From contig QVOM02000126.1 of NCBI GenBank assembly GCA_003586115.2, forward strand, positions 59,524,456-59,588,455: a stretch of DNA of 64,000 nt, in the 5' to 3' direction. The position numbers and the translations under genes are program-made. Origin of the DNA: Salvator merianae. Taxonomy: Eukaryota > Chordata > Lepidosauria > Squamata > Teiidae. This document shows, in pieces, positions 12,988 to 23,440 of this stretch (position 1 is the stretch's first letter; each line of letters begins with the position of its first letter). Under the pieces are notes generated by a model. The model saw only the letters and a program-made list of their open reading frames with translations, searched no databases and was not told where the DNA came from.

Positions 12988-13105
12988 TAGGGTGAAATAA
13001 TTTGCTTTGCATGCGGAAGATCTTAGATTCAATGCCTGCATTTTTTAGCAGACATGGCCGGGACTCCTACTTGAAACCCTGAGAGCTACAGGTCAGTCTG
13101 TGGCC
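12988..13105 (+). mobile_element. tRNA-derived SINE, 5' head lost
   Basis: TTTGCTTTGCATGCGGAAGA, then a degenerate B box (TTAGATTCAATGCCTGCA), then GACTCCTACTTGAAACCCTG and AGAGCTACAGGTCAGTC. This order (TTTGC-TTTGCATGC, GGTTCAATCCC, TGAAACCCTGGAGAGC) matches a SINE type common in lizards. The A-box region is not recognisable. Confidence 0.68.
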
Positions 13106-13139
13106 ATGGTCAGAACTTACTGTCTATTTTAGAAAGATA

Positions 13140-14280
13140 TAAGGCTATCTTAAGTTCTCAGAAACCAGACACCAAAGTGCATTTTCTGGTTTCTCGGGGA
13201 CTTTCCTGGCTGGAATGGGACTATCCTGTCATTGGATAATCCCAGCACTGAGTCCTTTTCAGCTAGAAATGGGCCCATGTAAAGGGCTGCTGCCCAGGCC
13301 AGGCCAGGTCAGCAGCAGTGTGGAGGGCAGCCAGCAGGGAGACTTGAGCTGTCATTGTTAGCTGCCTACAGAGCTGCTTTGCTTCAACTCGCCCCAGGCA
13401 GGGCCTGACTTCATCACCTGACCCCTCCACTGCCACCATACCCTGACCCCAATATAACCTGACACCCTACTTTGCTGCAGCCACCACTGCCATCATGCCC
13501 AGCAGAACCCCTTGCCTGGTAAAAGGTGAGTTTTGCTGCCCCCCCCCCCACTACACTGAGCCATCCCCCATCATGCCTCACCCCCTGCACTGCACTGTAC
13601 TAAAAAGTTGCTTGAAACTGGGCAGAAATCAAATTTGTTTCCCTTTCCATACCTCTGCCACACTGTTTAAAAACCTGAAGATTCTCTTATTCCATGGCTA
13701 ATAAAAAATGACAACACCATGTGCCAATAAGCATGAGTTGCTGTGGGGATCATAAGGAGGGGGAAAAAAATATTCGTTGCTGCATACATTTCAGCAGAAA
13801 GGTGGATTCAGAGAGATTGCGCAGCATTGCTAAGGAGTAAAGGAAATCCCAAAGCAGTACAAAAAGGGAGTGAGGTAAAAATACCTTGATTTCTTGAATT
13901 CCCAAGCAGTAGTAGTGCGTTGTAGTGTTATATTCTTATACTGTACGCAGAAGCTCAATGTGACAGCTCTGCCACCAAGGCAATTGCTTGCACATGTTTT
14001 GAGTCTCATGTATTTTGCGTGTAATGCGTTGACTTTCAGCTGCACATTTTTAGCCTTTTTGGGGTTGCTTGCACTTTTTTTTTTTTTTAATGACCACATA
14101 TTAGAAATAAAAGCAACTTTATAAAAGAAAGGCTTACTATTTCAACAGCTGGCACTAAAGGAAAGAAATCATCAGTTTCAATGCGGCAAGTTCCTCATAC
14201 CCAGAGTAGTTCTCCTTTATTATCCTGTCACAATCCTAACTTGAAAGCCTTGTGATGGCCTCGGTTCCCTGAAACTCTAT
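13140..14280. other. No gene seen; hairpin-bearing and GC-rich patches
   Basis: At 13160-13200 GAAACCAG and CTGGTTTC form a small hairpin. A C run lies at 13539-13548. The alternating CCACTGCCACC text at 13420-13600 looks like low-complexity DNA, not an exon. Confidence 0.4.
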
Positions 14281-14281
14281 A

Positions 14282-14475
14282 GTTGTTGAGTTCCATTGAG
14301 TCATGGCCAACTCTGGTTGGCTGCTTTGGCACCTTCATGAGTACCCGTATGCACTTTTCTTGGCAGAGATACAGAAGTGATTTACCATTACCTACTTCTC
14401 GGAAGGGGCTGGGATCGAACCAGTGACCCTCTGCTTTCCAGGCTGCTAGTATTGCCTCTATGCTACAGCCCCTCC
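14282..14475 (-). mobile_element. tRNA-derived SINE with CAAC-type tail region
   Basis: On the minus strand the tRNA-like head has an A box (TAGCATAGAGGCAATA) and an intact B box GGTTCGATCCC (complement at 14411-14421). The body follows (GGTAATGGTAAATCACTTCT, TCTGCCAAGAAAAGTGCAT), and the end reads GGCCATGACTCAATGGAACT then CAACAAC. It is the best-preserved copy of the family also seen at 11509 and 33632. Confidence 0.75.
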
Positions 14476-14598
14476 CTGAATTATATACAATCGAAACAGC
14501 AACATTTCTTTAGAAGACTCAGAACAGACTCAGTTCAAAACAGACTCAGTTCTCCTAATTCTCTCTTCCAGCACCTAGCTTCAATATGCAAATATTTA

Positions 14599-14813
14599 GA
14601 TTGTGTTCACGTGTAGCAAATGAAGCATCTCAAAAGCTCTTTAGAGACAGTAGCACATGCCCTTTGTGTTGTCATCTCCAATCCACATTTTTTTAGCCTA
14701 GAATGTTCTTGACTGGGGGGAGGGGCAGATTGGCATGTGAACAATCCCACCTGCAAACTGTATCTCTCAGCTGCTTCAGAGTAACTTTGTTTTTCCTGCA
14801 AATGAATGCGGTC
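14599..14813. mobile_element. Family B MITE (Harbinger-like), copy 1, TSD TTA
   Basis: A 215-bp element with imperfect TIRs. The left end is GATTGTGTTCACGTGTAGC; the complement of the right end is GACCGCATTCATTTGCAGG; about 15 of 22 terminal bases agree and most differences are transitions. It is flanked by TTA at 14596-14598 and 14814-14816. A 3-bp duplication of TWA form is characteristic of the PIF/Harbinger superfamily. It shares its interior (ATCCACATTTT, AGCCTAGAATGTT, GGCATGTGAACAATC) with copies near 19947, 33860 and 42662. Confidence 0.8.
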
Positions 14814-15125
14814 TTAGACTTTGTAGCTTTGCCATAAAAATAAGACAACCTGGTCAAACAGCTAAAGGGTACAGTGGGCGAAAACAAAAGCAGCAAGCTC
14901 AATAGTCAGGGAAAAAATGCACCTTATTATCAGGTTGTGCTAAAAGATGCTGCTTAGTTCATCAACGGTGACCATGTAGTTTTATAATAAACTGGAGAAG
15001 TGGAGCAGTTGTTTCACTATCAAAGTGTTTCAAATGGATGGGAATGGTTATTACAGTAGAGGCGCATCTCTCCATCAGTTCAGCAACTTTTGGCTCCTTC
15101 TTTCTTTTTCTATAAGAAAAAGTGT

Positions 15126-15430
15126 TCAAATTTATTTATTTATTTGCATTTTTATCCTGCCCTATACCCGAAGGTCTCAGTGCAGGTTACAACAATATAA
15201 AACAGAATGTAAAAGGCACACAATAAAGCAGTAGCAGTGCCTGAAAGCAGGGATGGGAAGCTGTACCTTTAGCCAAAGGCAAGGCTAAATAGGTGCACCT
15301 TCACTGCTCTCCTAAAGATGTAAAGTGAAGTAGCCTGATGCATCTCAGGGGAAAGAATGTTCCACAGTCTGGGGGCCACCACTGAAAAGGCTTCTTTCCC
15401 TCCTCCTGAGTTCAGTTTCCTTTCACATTA
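15126..15430 (-). mobile_element. L2-like LINE 3' end
   Basis: A TTTA-rich start is followed by CATTTTTATCCTGCCCTATA and GTGCAGGTTACAACAATA. Read on the minus strand this is the common reptile LINE tail 'TATAGGGCAGGATAAAAATG' ending in a TAAA repeat. Further in, TTCCACAGTCTGGGGGCCAC and CACTGAAAAGGC match the C-terminal coding end of the same LINE class. Two shorter copies of this tail occur at 30940 and 62247. Confidence 0.75.
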
Positions 15431-15715
15431 TATCTGTCAGTTTCAGGAATTTTTACTCTTGAGGTAGTTTACAAAAGAATAAAAATCAATCAACATTTAA
15501 AAATTAACATCAGGAAGGCACCACAACAGAGAAGGCCCAGGTGCATTCAACTATACTCTTGCTGCCTCCTGCTAGCATCCTGGTGTGACCAACAGACAGG
15601 CCTGATGGTGTGTTAGCTGTGTTAGGTTGCTGCCAACGTGTCTAACTGCAAGGCTTGATTTAATAAAGCGAGAGCGTTCCTGCTTTCTTAAAAGCTTTGA
15701 CATAATCTTGGCTGT

Positions 15716-15818
15716 GCTAGCACAGCAATGGATTGTTCACTCATGAAGTTAGTTGCTGGAGCAAAAATAACAAAAGGAGCATCAAGCTCCTGAATGAACA
15801 ATCTGGTGCTATGCTGCA
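15716..15818. repeat. Imperfect palindrome, foldback candidate
   Basis: The arm at 15716-15743 (with CAATGGATTGTTCACTCA) pairs with the arm at 15791-15818 (with TGAATGAACAATCTGG). The loop is about 47 bp. No terminal repeats or target duplication were found. Confidence 0.55.
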
Positions 15819-16109
15819 GCAGGACATGCTAACTGGGCGTTCTCATTTTGCTCTGCTGCAGGGTAGTATCAGACTTTCTTAAAGTGCTGATGTTTCATTT
15901 CGTTGTTTGGAGAAACCTAGAGAACAGCAGCAGTAGCAGCAGGGCCTCACTTGGTGATCTAATTATTTTACAGGTCTCTAACCTGAGAGGCAGTCTGCTA
16001 GATATCAATTATATTCTACCAGATACTTATTTTGCTGCAGAATAGGACAAAAATGCTTCAAATAAAATGTGGGAATATTAAGGCAGGAGCACCCAAAATA
16101 TGGATTTCC

Positions 16110-16160
16110 AAACATTGCTGGGCTGCAACTCCAATGAGCCTCAACCAGTTTGGAAAACAG
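16110..16160. repeat. Short dispersed palindromic-repeat fragment
   Basis: CATTGCTGGGCTGCAACTCC is a decayed form of the 'ttgttggactacaactccc' motif of a palindromic repeat common in squamates. Other fragments lie at 18605, 28425 and 36542. Confidence 0.35.
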
Positions 16161-16514
16161 GGATGTAAGTTTAAATCAAAGTGTATTTTTCTCAAATAGA
16201 ACAACATGTATGCGCTGTGCTGGGCCAGTCAGTGTGCAGAGTCCACTGCCATTTTGCCAGGCTCCCGAAAACAGCCCTGGGAATGGGGCATTTCTGTACA
16301 CCAAGCAAAAATAACTCCTGGGTAACAACTTCAAAGTTGGGCCAGACTGTGCCAGAGGGCGAATGGTCCCTGGGACACACCTCCAATTGCTGCTCCAGTC
16401 TTGACCAAGATCACTCGATCCGGGCCAAGACCATTCTCCACAGTCTCCACTAATACGCATTGTGCAGAAACAGCCCTGGCGACTACAATGATATAGGAGT
16501 GGTTTTCCGTGACC

Positions 16515-16580
16515 TTCTTCTGAGCATTGAACCTGGGATTTCCTGTGTACAAAGTAGGTACTCAGTCAGTGAGCTATAGC
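16515..16580 (-). mobile_element. tRNA-derived SINE head only
   Basis: The minus strand reads GCTATAGCTCACTGACTGAG (A box), TTTGTACACAGGAAATCC, then CAGGTTCAATGCTC (B box). Spacing between the boxes fits a tRNA. Body and tail are missing, so it is a truncated SINE and not a tRNA gene. Confidence 0.65.
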
Positions 16581-16980
16581 AAAGCTCTAGTTAGTATTTA
16601 TTTCTGCCAGGCACAGTTTCCTAACTGTTGAACAAAAAGTTCCAATTTCCTTCAGGCTTGCGGTCCCAGCTGTTTGGGATCTTCTCATCTGCTGCTAAAA
16701 GTGTGTAGGCACTCACAGATGCACGTGAAATAATAGACATTCTGTCAAGTGGTTCAGTCTTAGAACAGGAACAGCACACAGAACCAGGGAAAGCACAGAC
16801 CAGCACACATAAAATGTAATTGTCTGGCTGGAGCCCAGTGACATCAGCTGCTAGCTAGCAAACCAGATATGTTCTTCACCTGCCTTTGCAGCTGTTAGCA
16901 TTTGACTGGACACAAGAGGCAGTGACCTAACTGTCTGTTGCTTGTTGCTTCTGCCTTCTCCAGAGTCACATTCAGAGCAG

Positions 16981-17530
16981 TGTGGCCTCTTTGAGCTCTT
17001 GCTTAGGGGGGAAGTATGAGAAACACTCAATTTATCACCTTAGCAAGCACGGTCTGCTTCATTCTATTCATCCTACACGGACAAAGAGGCATCTTTGTTG
17101 GAAAGAAGGAATGGGTCTGTTTCTCCACATAATTGGAAACAGCAATGTAGACCTGGCTGTATCTACATAGAAGGCCTGCTTTCCTAAAAGTTTAAAGGAG
17201 AAGTTAAGCCTCAGGGTGCAGAGGCACACGATATTCCTAAAGCACTTCGAGTTAAGAAAATTGCTGGCTCTGCTTCAGAATTATTCACATTCATAGTTGT
17301 TAGATGACCTCAACCTGTGTAACCCCCTCTCTTTCCAGCACATGTATGGTATATTCCAGCTCAATTTATTCCAAGTAACCCAGCCCATTTCCTCCCGCCC
17401 CCCACTGCAGCGCAATGTAATTGGCCATTTCTTTTTGTCACTCACTGGCTTTTTTTTTTCTTGTTCAAGGTCCAGCCTCCCAAAAATTCATTTGAGCAAC
17501 ATATCAAAAGCCCTTACCTACAATAGATGT
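16981..17530. other. No gene seen
   Basis: No coding-like frame. A poly-T run lies near 17453. Confidence 0.4.
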
Positions 17531-17559
17531 AAAAAAACACGTTCCAACTGGATTTTAAC

Positions 17560-17645
17560 TGCTTTTCAGAAAATGCACCTTTGGGTTAGATAATGTGAAA
17601 GGAAAGTAGCTTATCACATTGCTGACGTGTTCTCTTCATCCTGGA
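17560..17645. mobile_element. Family E foldback MITE, one half
   Basis: The stretch CACCTTTGGGTTAGATAATG, then GTGAAAGGAAAGTAGC and GACGTGTTCTCTTC, is a close match to the right half of the complete element at 48683-48901. The left half is hardly recognisable. Part of the ACTGGATTTTAACTGC word at about 17548 may be its remnant. Confidence 0.6.
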
Positions 17646-17679
17646 GAGATCAAAAGTTGATTGAAACAGGCTTACATTC

Positions 17680-18600
17680 ACCTTGCTTGGAGTGGTTTAA
17701 CTGCCCTGAACCAAGCACAGCAGGTTCCGTCTACACCCCAAGGGCAGGGATGCTGTTTGTCCTGAACTAATACCATCAACAAAAGTGGGGGCACCATTGC
17801 TGTTCTGGTCCACATGACTGACTTCACACCCAAGGTACCACCTACCCCTGCCAGTGACTGGCCCAGACCCCATCACTTGTATGCTGTATCTGGTGCACAA
17901 GGGAGGGACTGGGCAGAACAGTCTTCAAAGGTAGCGTGCTTTCAAGAATGATCTTCAAACCTTGCATAAGCTTCAAAGATGGGGCTGCACAACCACTGAG
18001 GACGGAACTGGAACAAGATAGCTTGGGATGGTTGTAAACGTCTTCAAACAGGTGTACAGCTAATCTGGAGTAGACACCTCTTGGGACGGTTCTGGACCAA
18101 GATGGCATTAGCTCTATGAGGACAAAATGTACTAGGCAGCTGCTGTGTCCAATCTAGTGACCACATATGGAAGCAGCCTTAGATGTAATAAGGCCCTCAG
18201 TGCTTCAGGCCTATTGTATCCCTTAACTAGCCAAGGCAATAAATACTTCAGTGGAGTAGCTGGGAAGGATAGGCCCCTGACAATGAAACCAAGCTGGATC
18301 CCACATATATGCGCAGAGTGCCATGATAAATAAACACCACTCTTATTTGCTTCTGAGCCTTGCAAAAACCCAGGTTTGTTCAAAGGTAATTTGCCCCTGC
18401 AGAGCTGGTTCTGATAAAACTGAGCTTCTAAAAATGAGAATTTACAGATTGCTAGAGGCAGTTCAAGTTCTGAAGCATTTTTTTCTTACTGTGGTGCAAA
18501 GAAAAGGGGAGAAAACATCAAGCCCTGACTGCTGCTTTTCAACGGATCCAAGGGAGACTGAAGAAGCCCTTCAGCAATCTGGTTCCTTCAGCAGTTGTGA
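17680..18600. other. Unassigned, repeat-like composition
   Basis: The text TTGGGACGGTTCTGGACCAA and GAACTGGAACAAGATAGC suggests degenerate internal duplication, but no ends or coding frame could be defined. Confidence 0.3.
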
Positions 18601-18604
18601 TTCC

Positions 18605-18665
18605 AATTCCTGATCCTTCGGCCATGCTGGCTGTAGCAGATAGGAGCTGGGGTCTAACAACAGCT
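18605..18665. repeat. Short dispersed palindromic-repeat fragment
   Basis: GGCCATGCTGGCTGTAGCAG and TAGGAGCTGGGGTCTAACAA follow the 'ggccatgctggctggggctgatgggagttgtagtccaacaa' layout seen widely in squamate DNA, remembered and not verified. Confidence 0.45.
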
Positions 18666-19749
18666 GAAAAATGAGGTATTAGCTTCCTCTGGCTCAGAGC
18701 CATAGGCTTCCTCCAGAAAAGATTCAGACTGCTTTTTCCCTGTAGAGCTTACCATGAAGGGCCCTAGTATTTGTTTGTTTTTAAATGTGTTTATGGCCAA
18801 AGGACAAAAACCATTCCTTAACATTGTCATTCAGGCTCACATATTTGTTCAGTTATACTTCGGCCTGTATGCCGTACAATTCCTTAACTTGGATGCTGGA
18901 CATCTCCTAATGTTATTACTTGGTACTCTCTGAAAATTATTCAGGGGAAACATTAGCCATCAATGGTTCTGTTACAAAACTGATTTTTACTGCTGCTCAC
19001 TGTGCCGTTTAGATACGGGACATGACACTGGCCCCTCTGCTGGAGTGAGCTGTCTTTGTGGCCTTGGGCAATCTCAGAGTGGGTTGACACTCCACTGCCA
19101 TCCCTGACAACTATTAAGACCCCTTCACACACTTTGGAGGGGTATGGCAGTGCCTCCATGCACCCTCAAGCCATTTCAGTGGGTGGGTTGCTGTGGAGAC
19201 AGGCAAACTCCAGTGGTCCCCCAATGTGGCTTCAATTGCCTCTGGAGAAACAGCCTTTGTCAATCCCTTGGAGTCCATTTTTTCCACGGCAGGTGGACGG
19301 AAAAAGCGTCTAGCATCACACTGTGTTACCCTCTAACCTTATTATGCATGTTTCATTGGCAGCAAAGCTCTAATCTAATGATAGTTAATGCACAATCCAA
19401 GTGCCATACATGACCTGCCTATATAACTTTCATAATATGCAAATGAGGTCCCCATATTTGTGGATTTTTAATACTTCCACTTTGTCTTGCACACATTTTA
19501 GAAATGTACAAGAACAATGTTCCCTTTTCTATTTTCCCAACCCAATCTTTCAATTTAAACCATTCCTCCTCCCTCAACCATGTATAGAATGACTATAGAT
19601 GGTTGAAAGTGCAATGCTGCTGAGATCTTCAGCCTTGTTACTTCAGTGAGGCAAATTTTTGTCATGGGCCTGTGTTGGAGCATAGCTAGGGTAAAATGGG
19701 CCCCTGCCAAAGAAATGATGAAGTCCTTCCCAATATGGTGCACTATGAC

Positions 19750-20440
19750 CCCCTTTTCAGGCTTATCTTAAGTATCCTGGGCCCGGGCAGAATGCCCTGA
19801 CCTGGGATATGCAACCTGTCCCTTGCTGGGATGGGTTGCTTCTGGAACAGGACAGGGTTGTCCACATTGGGATGACCCATCCTGTCCCAGCCCCTGCAGC
19901 TGGCTCCTTCAGTGTTGACAAGGTATCCGTGTTCTTGGCGCTCCCTGGCTGTGTTAACAAACATAACAAAAGGGGCAACTTGGAGGCTCCTCATAGAGAC
20001 AGTGTGTGGCACTCATGTTCTGAAGTCTTCTCTAATCCACCTTTTCTAGCATAGAACATGCATGAGAAAGAGGAGGGGCAGACTGGTGTGTGAACAATTC
20101 CACCTTGAAGCTATCTTTGAGCTGCCTCAGAGATGCCTTATTTTGTTGTGTCTGATCACTGCCCCTGTTGCATTATTGAAATGGTCCCCCCACATACCAG
20201 AATCGGGGGGAATATATGCCTTCTGCACGCGGCCCATCCTTCTAAGTCATTAGCACACAGATAAACCGCATTATAGAAGTCTACCAGTACAGCAGGGTAG
20301 GGCGCCATTTGGGGCATTCTATCCTACTCTATGCTCTGTCCTGAGTGGATGGAACAGAGGGCGGGGCCTCCCTTATTCCACATTGGCATGCAGAACAGAG
20401 TCCCTGGACACTTTCCTAGCACAGGAAAATGTCCCATGCA
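19750..20440. mobile_element. Family A MITE, copy split by a family B insertion
   Basis: The left part (19750-19946) carries CAACCTGTCCCTTGCTGGGA and GGGTTGCTTCTGGAACAGGA; the right part (20164-20440) carries GTCTACCAGTACAGCAGGGT, CTCTATGCTCTGTCCTGAGT and an end CATAAAGGGCCTGGG. The same blocks lie in one piece at 22745-23260 and, inverted, at 26788-27335. Between the parts is a 217-bp family B element flanked by CCT. Outer limits are approximate. Confidence 0.65.
19947..20163. mobile_element. Family B MITE (Harbinger-like), copy 2, TSD CCT
   Basis: The left end is GGCTGTGTTAACAAACATAA. The complement of the right end is GGCAGTGATCAGACACAACA. CCT flanks both sides (19944-19946 and 20164-20166). 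The interior CTAATCCACCTTTTCTAGCA, GAGGGGCAGACTGGTGTGTG and AACAATTCCACC matches the copy at 14599-14813. Its length of 217 bp agrees with the 215 and 232 bp of the other complete copies. Confidence 0.75.
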
Positions 20441-21224
20441 TAAAGGGCCTGGGACCAAAAGTATACCCAGAATGCAACAGTAAATAAATATTAAGCTTAA
20501 CACTGAACTAAAGCAGACTTGCCCAGAATGGGCAGTTCACCAGCCAGTAATAGTGGTCCCTAGTCACCATTGGCTACTCGGCTCTAGGAAATAAAAGTCT
20601 GTCCCTCTTGATGGCAGTGCTCCTGTGTCACTTGCTAGTGTTCAAGTCCCTAGTAAGAGCTTAACTATCACTGTGTAAGTCTGGCTTCTTGCTGAAGGGC
20701 CAGGAGGCAAAAGGTGAGCCTTTGGAGCATTTACTCATTCGTTTGACTCAGAACCTTCCCTTCACTGAGTGGCCCCAAGACAAGTTATGAAAATTTATTG
20801 TTTTATTATTAAGTCTCTGATAACTGAAAATTGTGCACTTGTGTGGCTCATTCAGTACTTTAGTTCTGGTGGCCAGATAAGTGTGGCACACAACTCACAC
20901 AGTTATTTTTCACAGCATAAACAAATGCAGCAGGAGCATAGCAGAGACGTGCAGAAATGGTTCTGTATAAACTGGGTGGAAACACTTGTCCCCTGGCCAA
21001 ACAGGCACCCAGGGGTCTCTGAATAGAGGCTGTGCAGATGGTGCCAAAATTAATTTAGGAAGGGTAAAGATGACTGCAGGTAGCACTGGCTTTCAGAGGC
21101 TGTGATAACACAGACCTCCAACTGTAACAGAGAAGCCCTAATCCATGGAGACATGCTATGGATTGTAGCTCCAAAGGAAACGAATGGTAAGCCTGAAGAT
21201 CCAGGGATGGCCCAAGCTGCACAG

Positions 21225-21297
21225 GGCTTTATAGGATGCTGGACTAGATGGGCCATGGCTTGATCCAGCAGGGATCCTCTTATGTTCTTATGTTCAA
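21225..21297 (+). mobile_element. CR1 LINE, extreme 3' end
   Basis: GATGCTGGACTAGATGGGCC, then TTGATCCAGCAGGGATCCTC and TTATGTTCTTATGTT. This is the usual squamate CR1 3' tail with its short ATGTTCTT-type terminal repeat. The antisense counterpart is at 46590-46985. Confidence 0.8.
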
Positions 21298-21405
21298 AGA
21301 TATGCAGTATATATTTTGATTCATGGTGCCATTCAGTACCTGAGTGCTGTGTTCTGCACCACTGGCAGCTTTACATAGATTGCGGTGCAATGGTTTATCT
21401 TCATC

Positions 21406-21406
<1 letters not shown>

Positions 21407-21435
<29 letters not shown>
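21407..21435. repeat. (ATCA)n microsatellite
   Basis: About seven TCAA units, followed by an AATAAT-rich stretch to about 21490. Confidence 0.95.
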
Positions 21436-21436
<1 letters not shown>

Positions 21437-21796
21437 CTTAGGAACCTGACATTGATAGATAACAAATAACAAATAATAAAAATAATAATATGCCTCCTGT
21501 ATTTCAGATCAGGGCTGCACTGGTCCACTGTAGACCCAATTAAATGGGTCTATTAGTGATCCGGACTAAGTCCTCCCTTAAGCCGGATCATGCTCTGTTT
21601 AGTGCAGGGAGACCGGACCAATGGGAGAAAGGTGTGGCCTCATAGATCTACATTAACATTAGCATTAATCTGTATTAAGGGTCTGTGCAGAAAGGTCCTC
21701 TGAGAGCAGATATAATAAATTTCACTGGTAATACCTGTATTATGGAATTATGGTAATACAGAATTCTGGAAAAGAGTTTTGAGAGTTCCTGTGTCT

Positions 21797-22075
21797 GCAA
21801 GGAGATCATATCAGTCCTTACTAAAGGAAAATCAACCCTGAGTGTTTTTGGAAGGACAAATACTGAAGCTGAAGCTCAGATACTTTGGCCACATACTGAG
21901 AAGACAGGACTCATCATAAAAGACTCTGATGCTTGGAAAGATTAAAGGCAAAAGGAGAAAGGGATGGCAGAAGATGAGATGGATAGGTAGTGTCATGAGG
22001 CAACAAACATGAGCTTGGGCAGACTTCAGGAGACAGTGGAGGACAGAAGGGCCTGATGTGCTATAGTCCATGGGG
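21797..22075 (+). mobile_element. BovB (RTE) LINE, ORF2 end and 3' part
   Basis: Successive words follow the BovB 3' coding end in order: TGCAAGGAGATCATATCAGT, CTGAAGCTGAAGCTCAGATA, CTTTGGCCACATACTGAGAA, ATGCTTGGAAAGATTAAAGG, AGATGAGATGGATAGGTAGT, CATGAGCTTGGGCAGACTTC, then GTGCTATAGTCCATGGGGCC. BovB is a non-LTR retrotransposon abundant in squamates, and is believed to have moved horizontally between squamates and ruminants. The copy is 5'-truncated, carries frame-breaking changes, and ends just before the expected terminal block. Confidence 0.9.
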
Positions 22076-22744
22076 CCTTCTCAGTGGGGGCACCTCGTCT
22101 TTGTGGGTTGTCTGCACTTACAGTATTCCCTGTGTGAAAGTCAGTGGCGGCTGGTGGCTTTAAGCCTGGGTGTACCCTGAGGCAGTACGAAGGCCCAGAA
22201 GCCCCACGAACAGCCATGGCACGCATTGCGTGGGGCACAAACACCCGGGCTTAAAGCTGCCGGCCACTGCTGGTGAAAATAGTCCATGTAGCCTCAAATG
22301 TCCTTAGGGTCTCAGTCTGCACACCAAGAAGTCTACAGAGCCATTCCATACGAGGCAGGCAAAGTGTGTCATGGTATGTTCTGCCCATCTGTGGCATAGA
22401 GCGAAAACAGCAGCTCATATGTTTGTGTGGAATCTAGAGGTTTCCATTCAGTTCCATCCAAATCCAGTTGAGCCAGAATAGATTTTTGGAACTGGCTCTG
22501 AAAAGAACACCAATTCAGAATTTGGAATCAGGCCCATTCCTAGTTTTTGTTGCATGCCAGGAACTGGGATATACTTGAGGGCTTGGTTGCCTGAGGTGCC
22601 CAAATCACTGACGGTGCCTTGCCTTATTAGCATATACCTTTGAGCACATGAGCTGAAAATGTTTTTTAACGGTCTTTTTCTTTCAAAGTCATTGGAAGCT
22701 GCTGCAGTAACGATAATGTTTTCCTTCAGTAAGTCAGAAATAGA

Positions 22745-23260
22745 GACTATGACCATATTTCCACTTACCTGATCTATAGTGGTACAGGGTGGGCTGCCCT
22801 GTACCAGAATAAGCAATCCATCCCAAGCTGGGATGGATTGATCCTGGCTTGGAACAGGATGTCTGCATAGGGGCAGCCTATTCTACACCAACCCTCATGC
22901 CAGCTCTGAAGCTCATGCCAATTTCAGATCCAGCACTGAGTGCCTCCAAATGCTCTGAAGGTGAGGAATGAACGCCCCTGAACTTCGGAACTCCCGAGGG
23001 ACCCATTTCTGTGGTGTACCATGTTTCATCATGGAAATGGGACCCCTGTGGTATACTAGACCAATCAGATGTGCTGTCTGCAGGCCTCTGTGGTCCAGTA
23101 TACCACCCCATAGTATGCCAATAAACCTCACAAAAGAGGTAAACCAGTAGACTGGACCAGGACATCATTTTGGGCATCCTAGCCCCACCTATGCTCTGTT
23201 TGGTGCAGAAGAAGAACACTAGGATGGGGAAGAGACTCTCTGGTTCACACTAAGTTTAGA
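22745..23260. mobile_element. Family A MITE, copy
   Basis: It starts around ATTTCCACTTACCTGATC and carries AATCCATCCCAAGCTGGGAT, CCTCCAAATGCTCTGAAG, GGTCCAGTATACCACCCC, CCAGTAGACTGGACCAGGAC and CCTATGCTCTGTTTGGTGCA. The element at 26788-27335 has the same blocks inverted. The right end near TGGTTCACACTAAG is approximate. Small perfect inverted repeats occur inside (e.g. GGGTGGGCTGCCC). No transposase coding is present. Confidence 0.65.
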
Positions 23261-23344
23261 CCAAAGAGACCCAGAAGTGTGAAAAGCCTTATGCATTGTA
23301 GCAATTACAGGAGCAGAAAGGCTGTCCTCAAATTCCTGCTCAGC

Positions 23345-23440
23345 TATAAAGCTCACTCCATTATGCCTTCTCTCAGCCTAACCTCCCCAGGGTATTGTGA
23401 AGATAAAGAAATCCATGCAAGTCACTAGGTTATGACCATG
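23345..23440 (+). mobile_element. tRNA-derived SINE, 3' half (Sauria-SINE-like)
   Basis: TCTCAGCCTAACCTCCCCAG, GGTATTGTGAAGATAAAG follows the 'cagcctaacctacctcacagggttgttgtgaggataaa' core of a lepidosaurian SINE. The tRNA head and the LINE-like tail are not visible. Confidence 0.6.
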
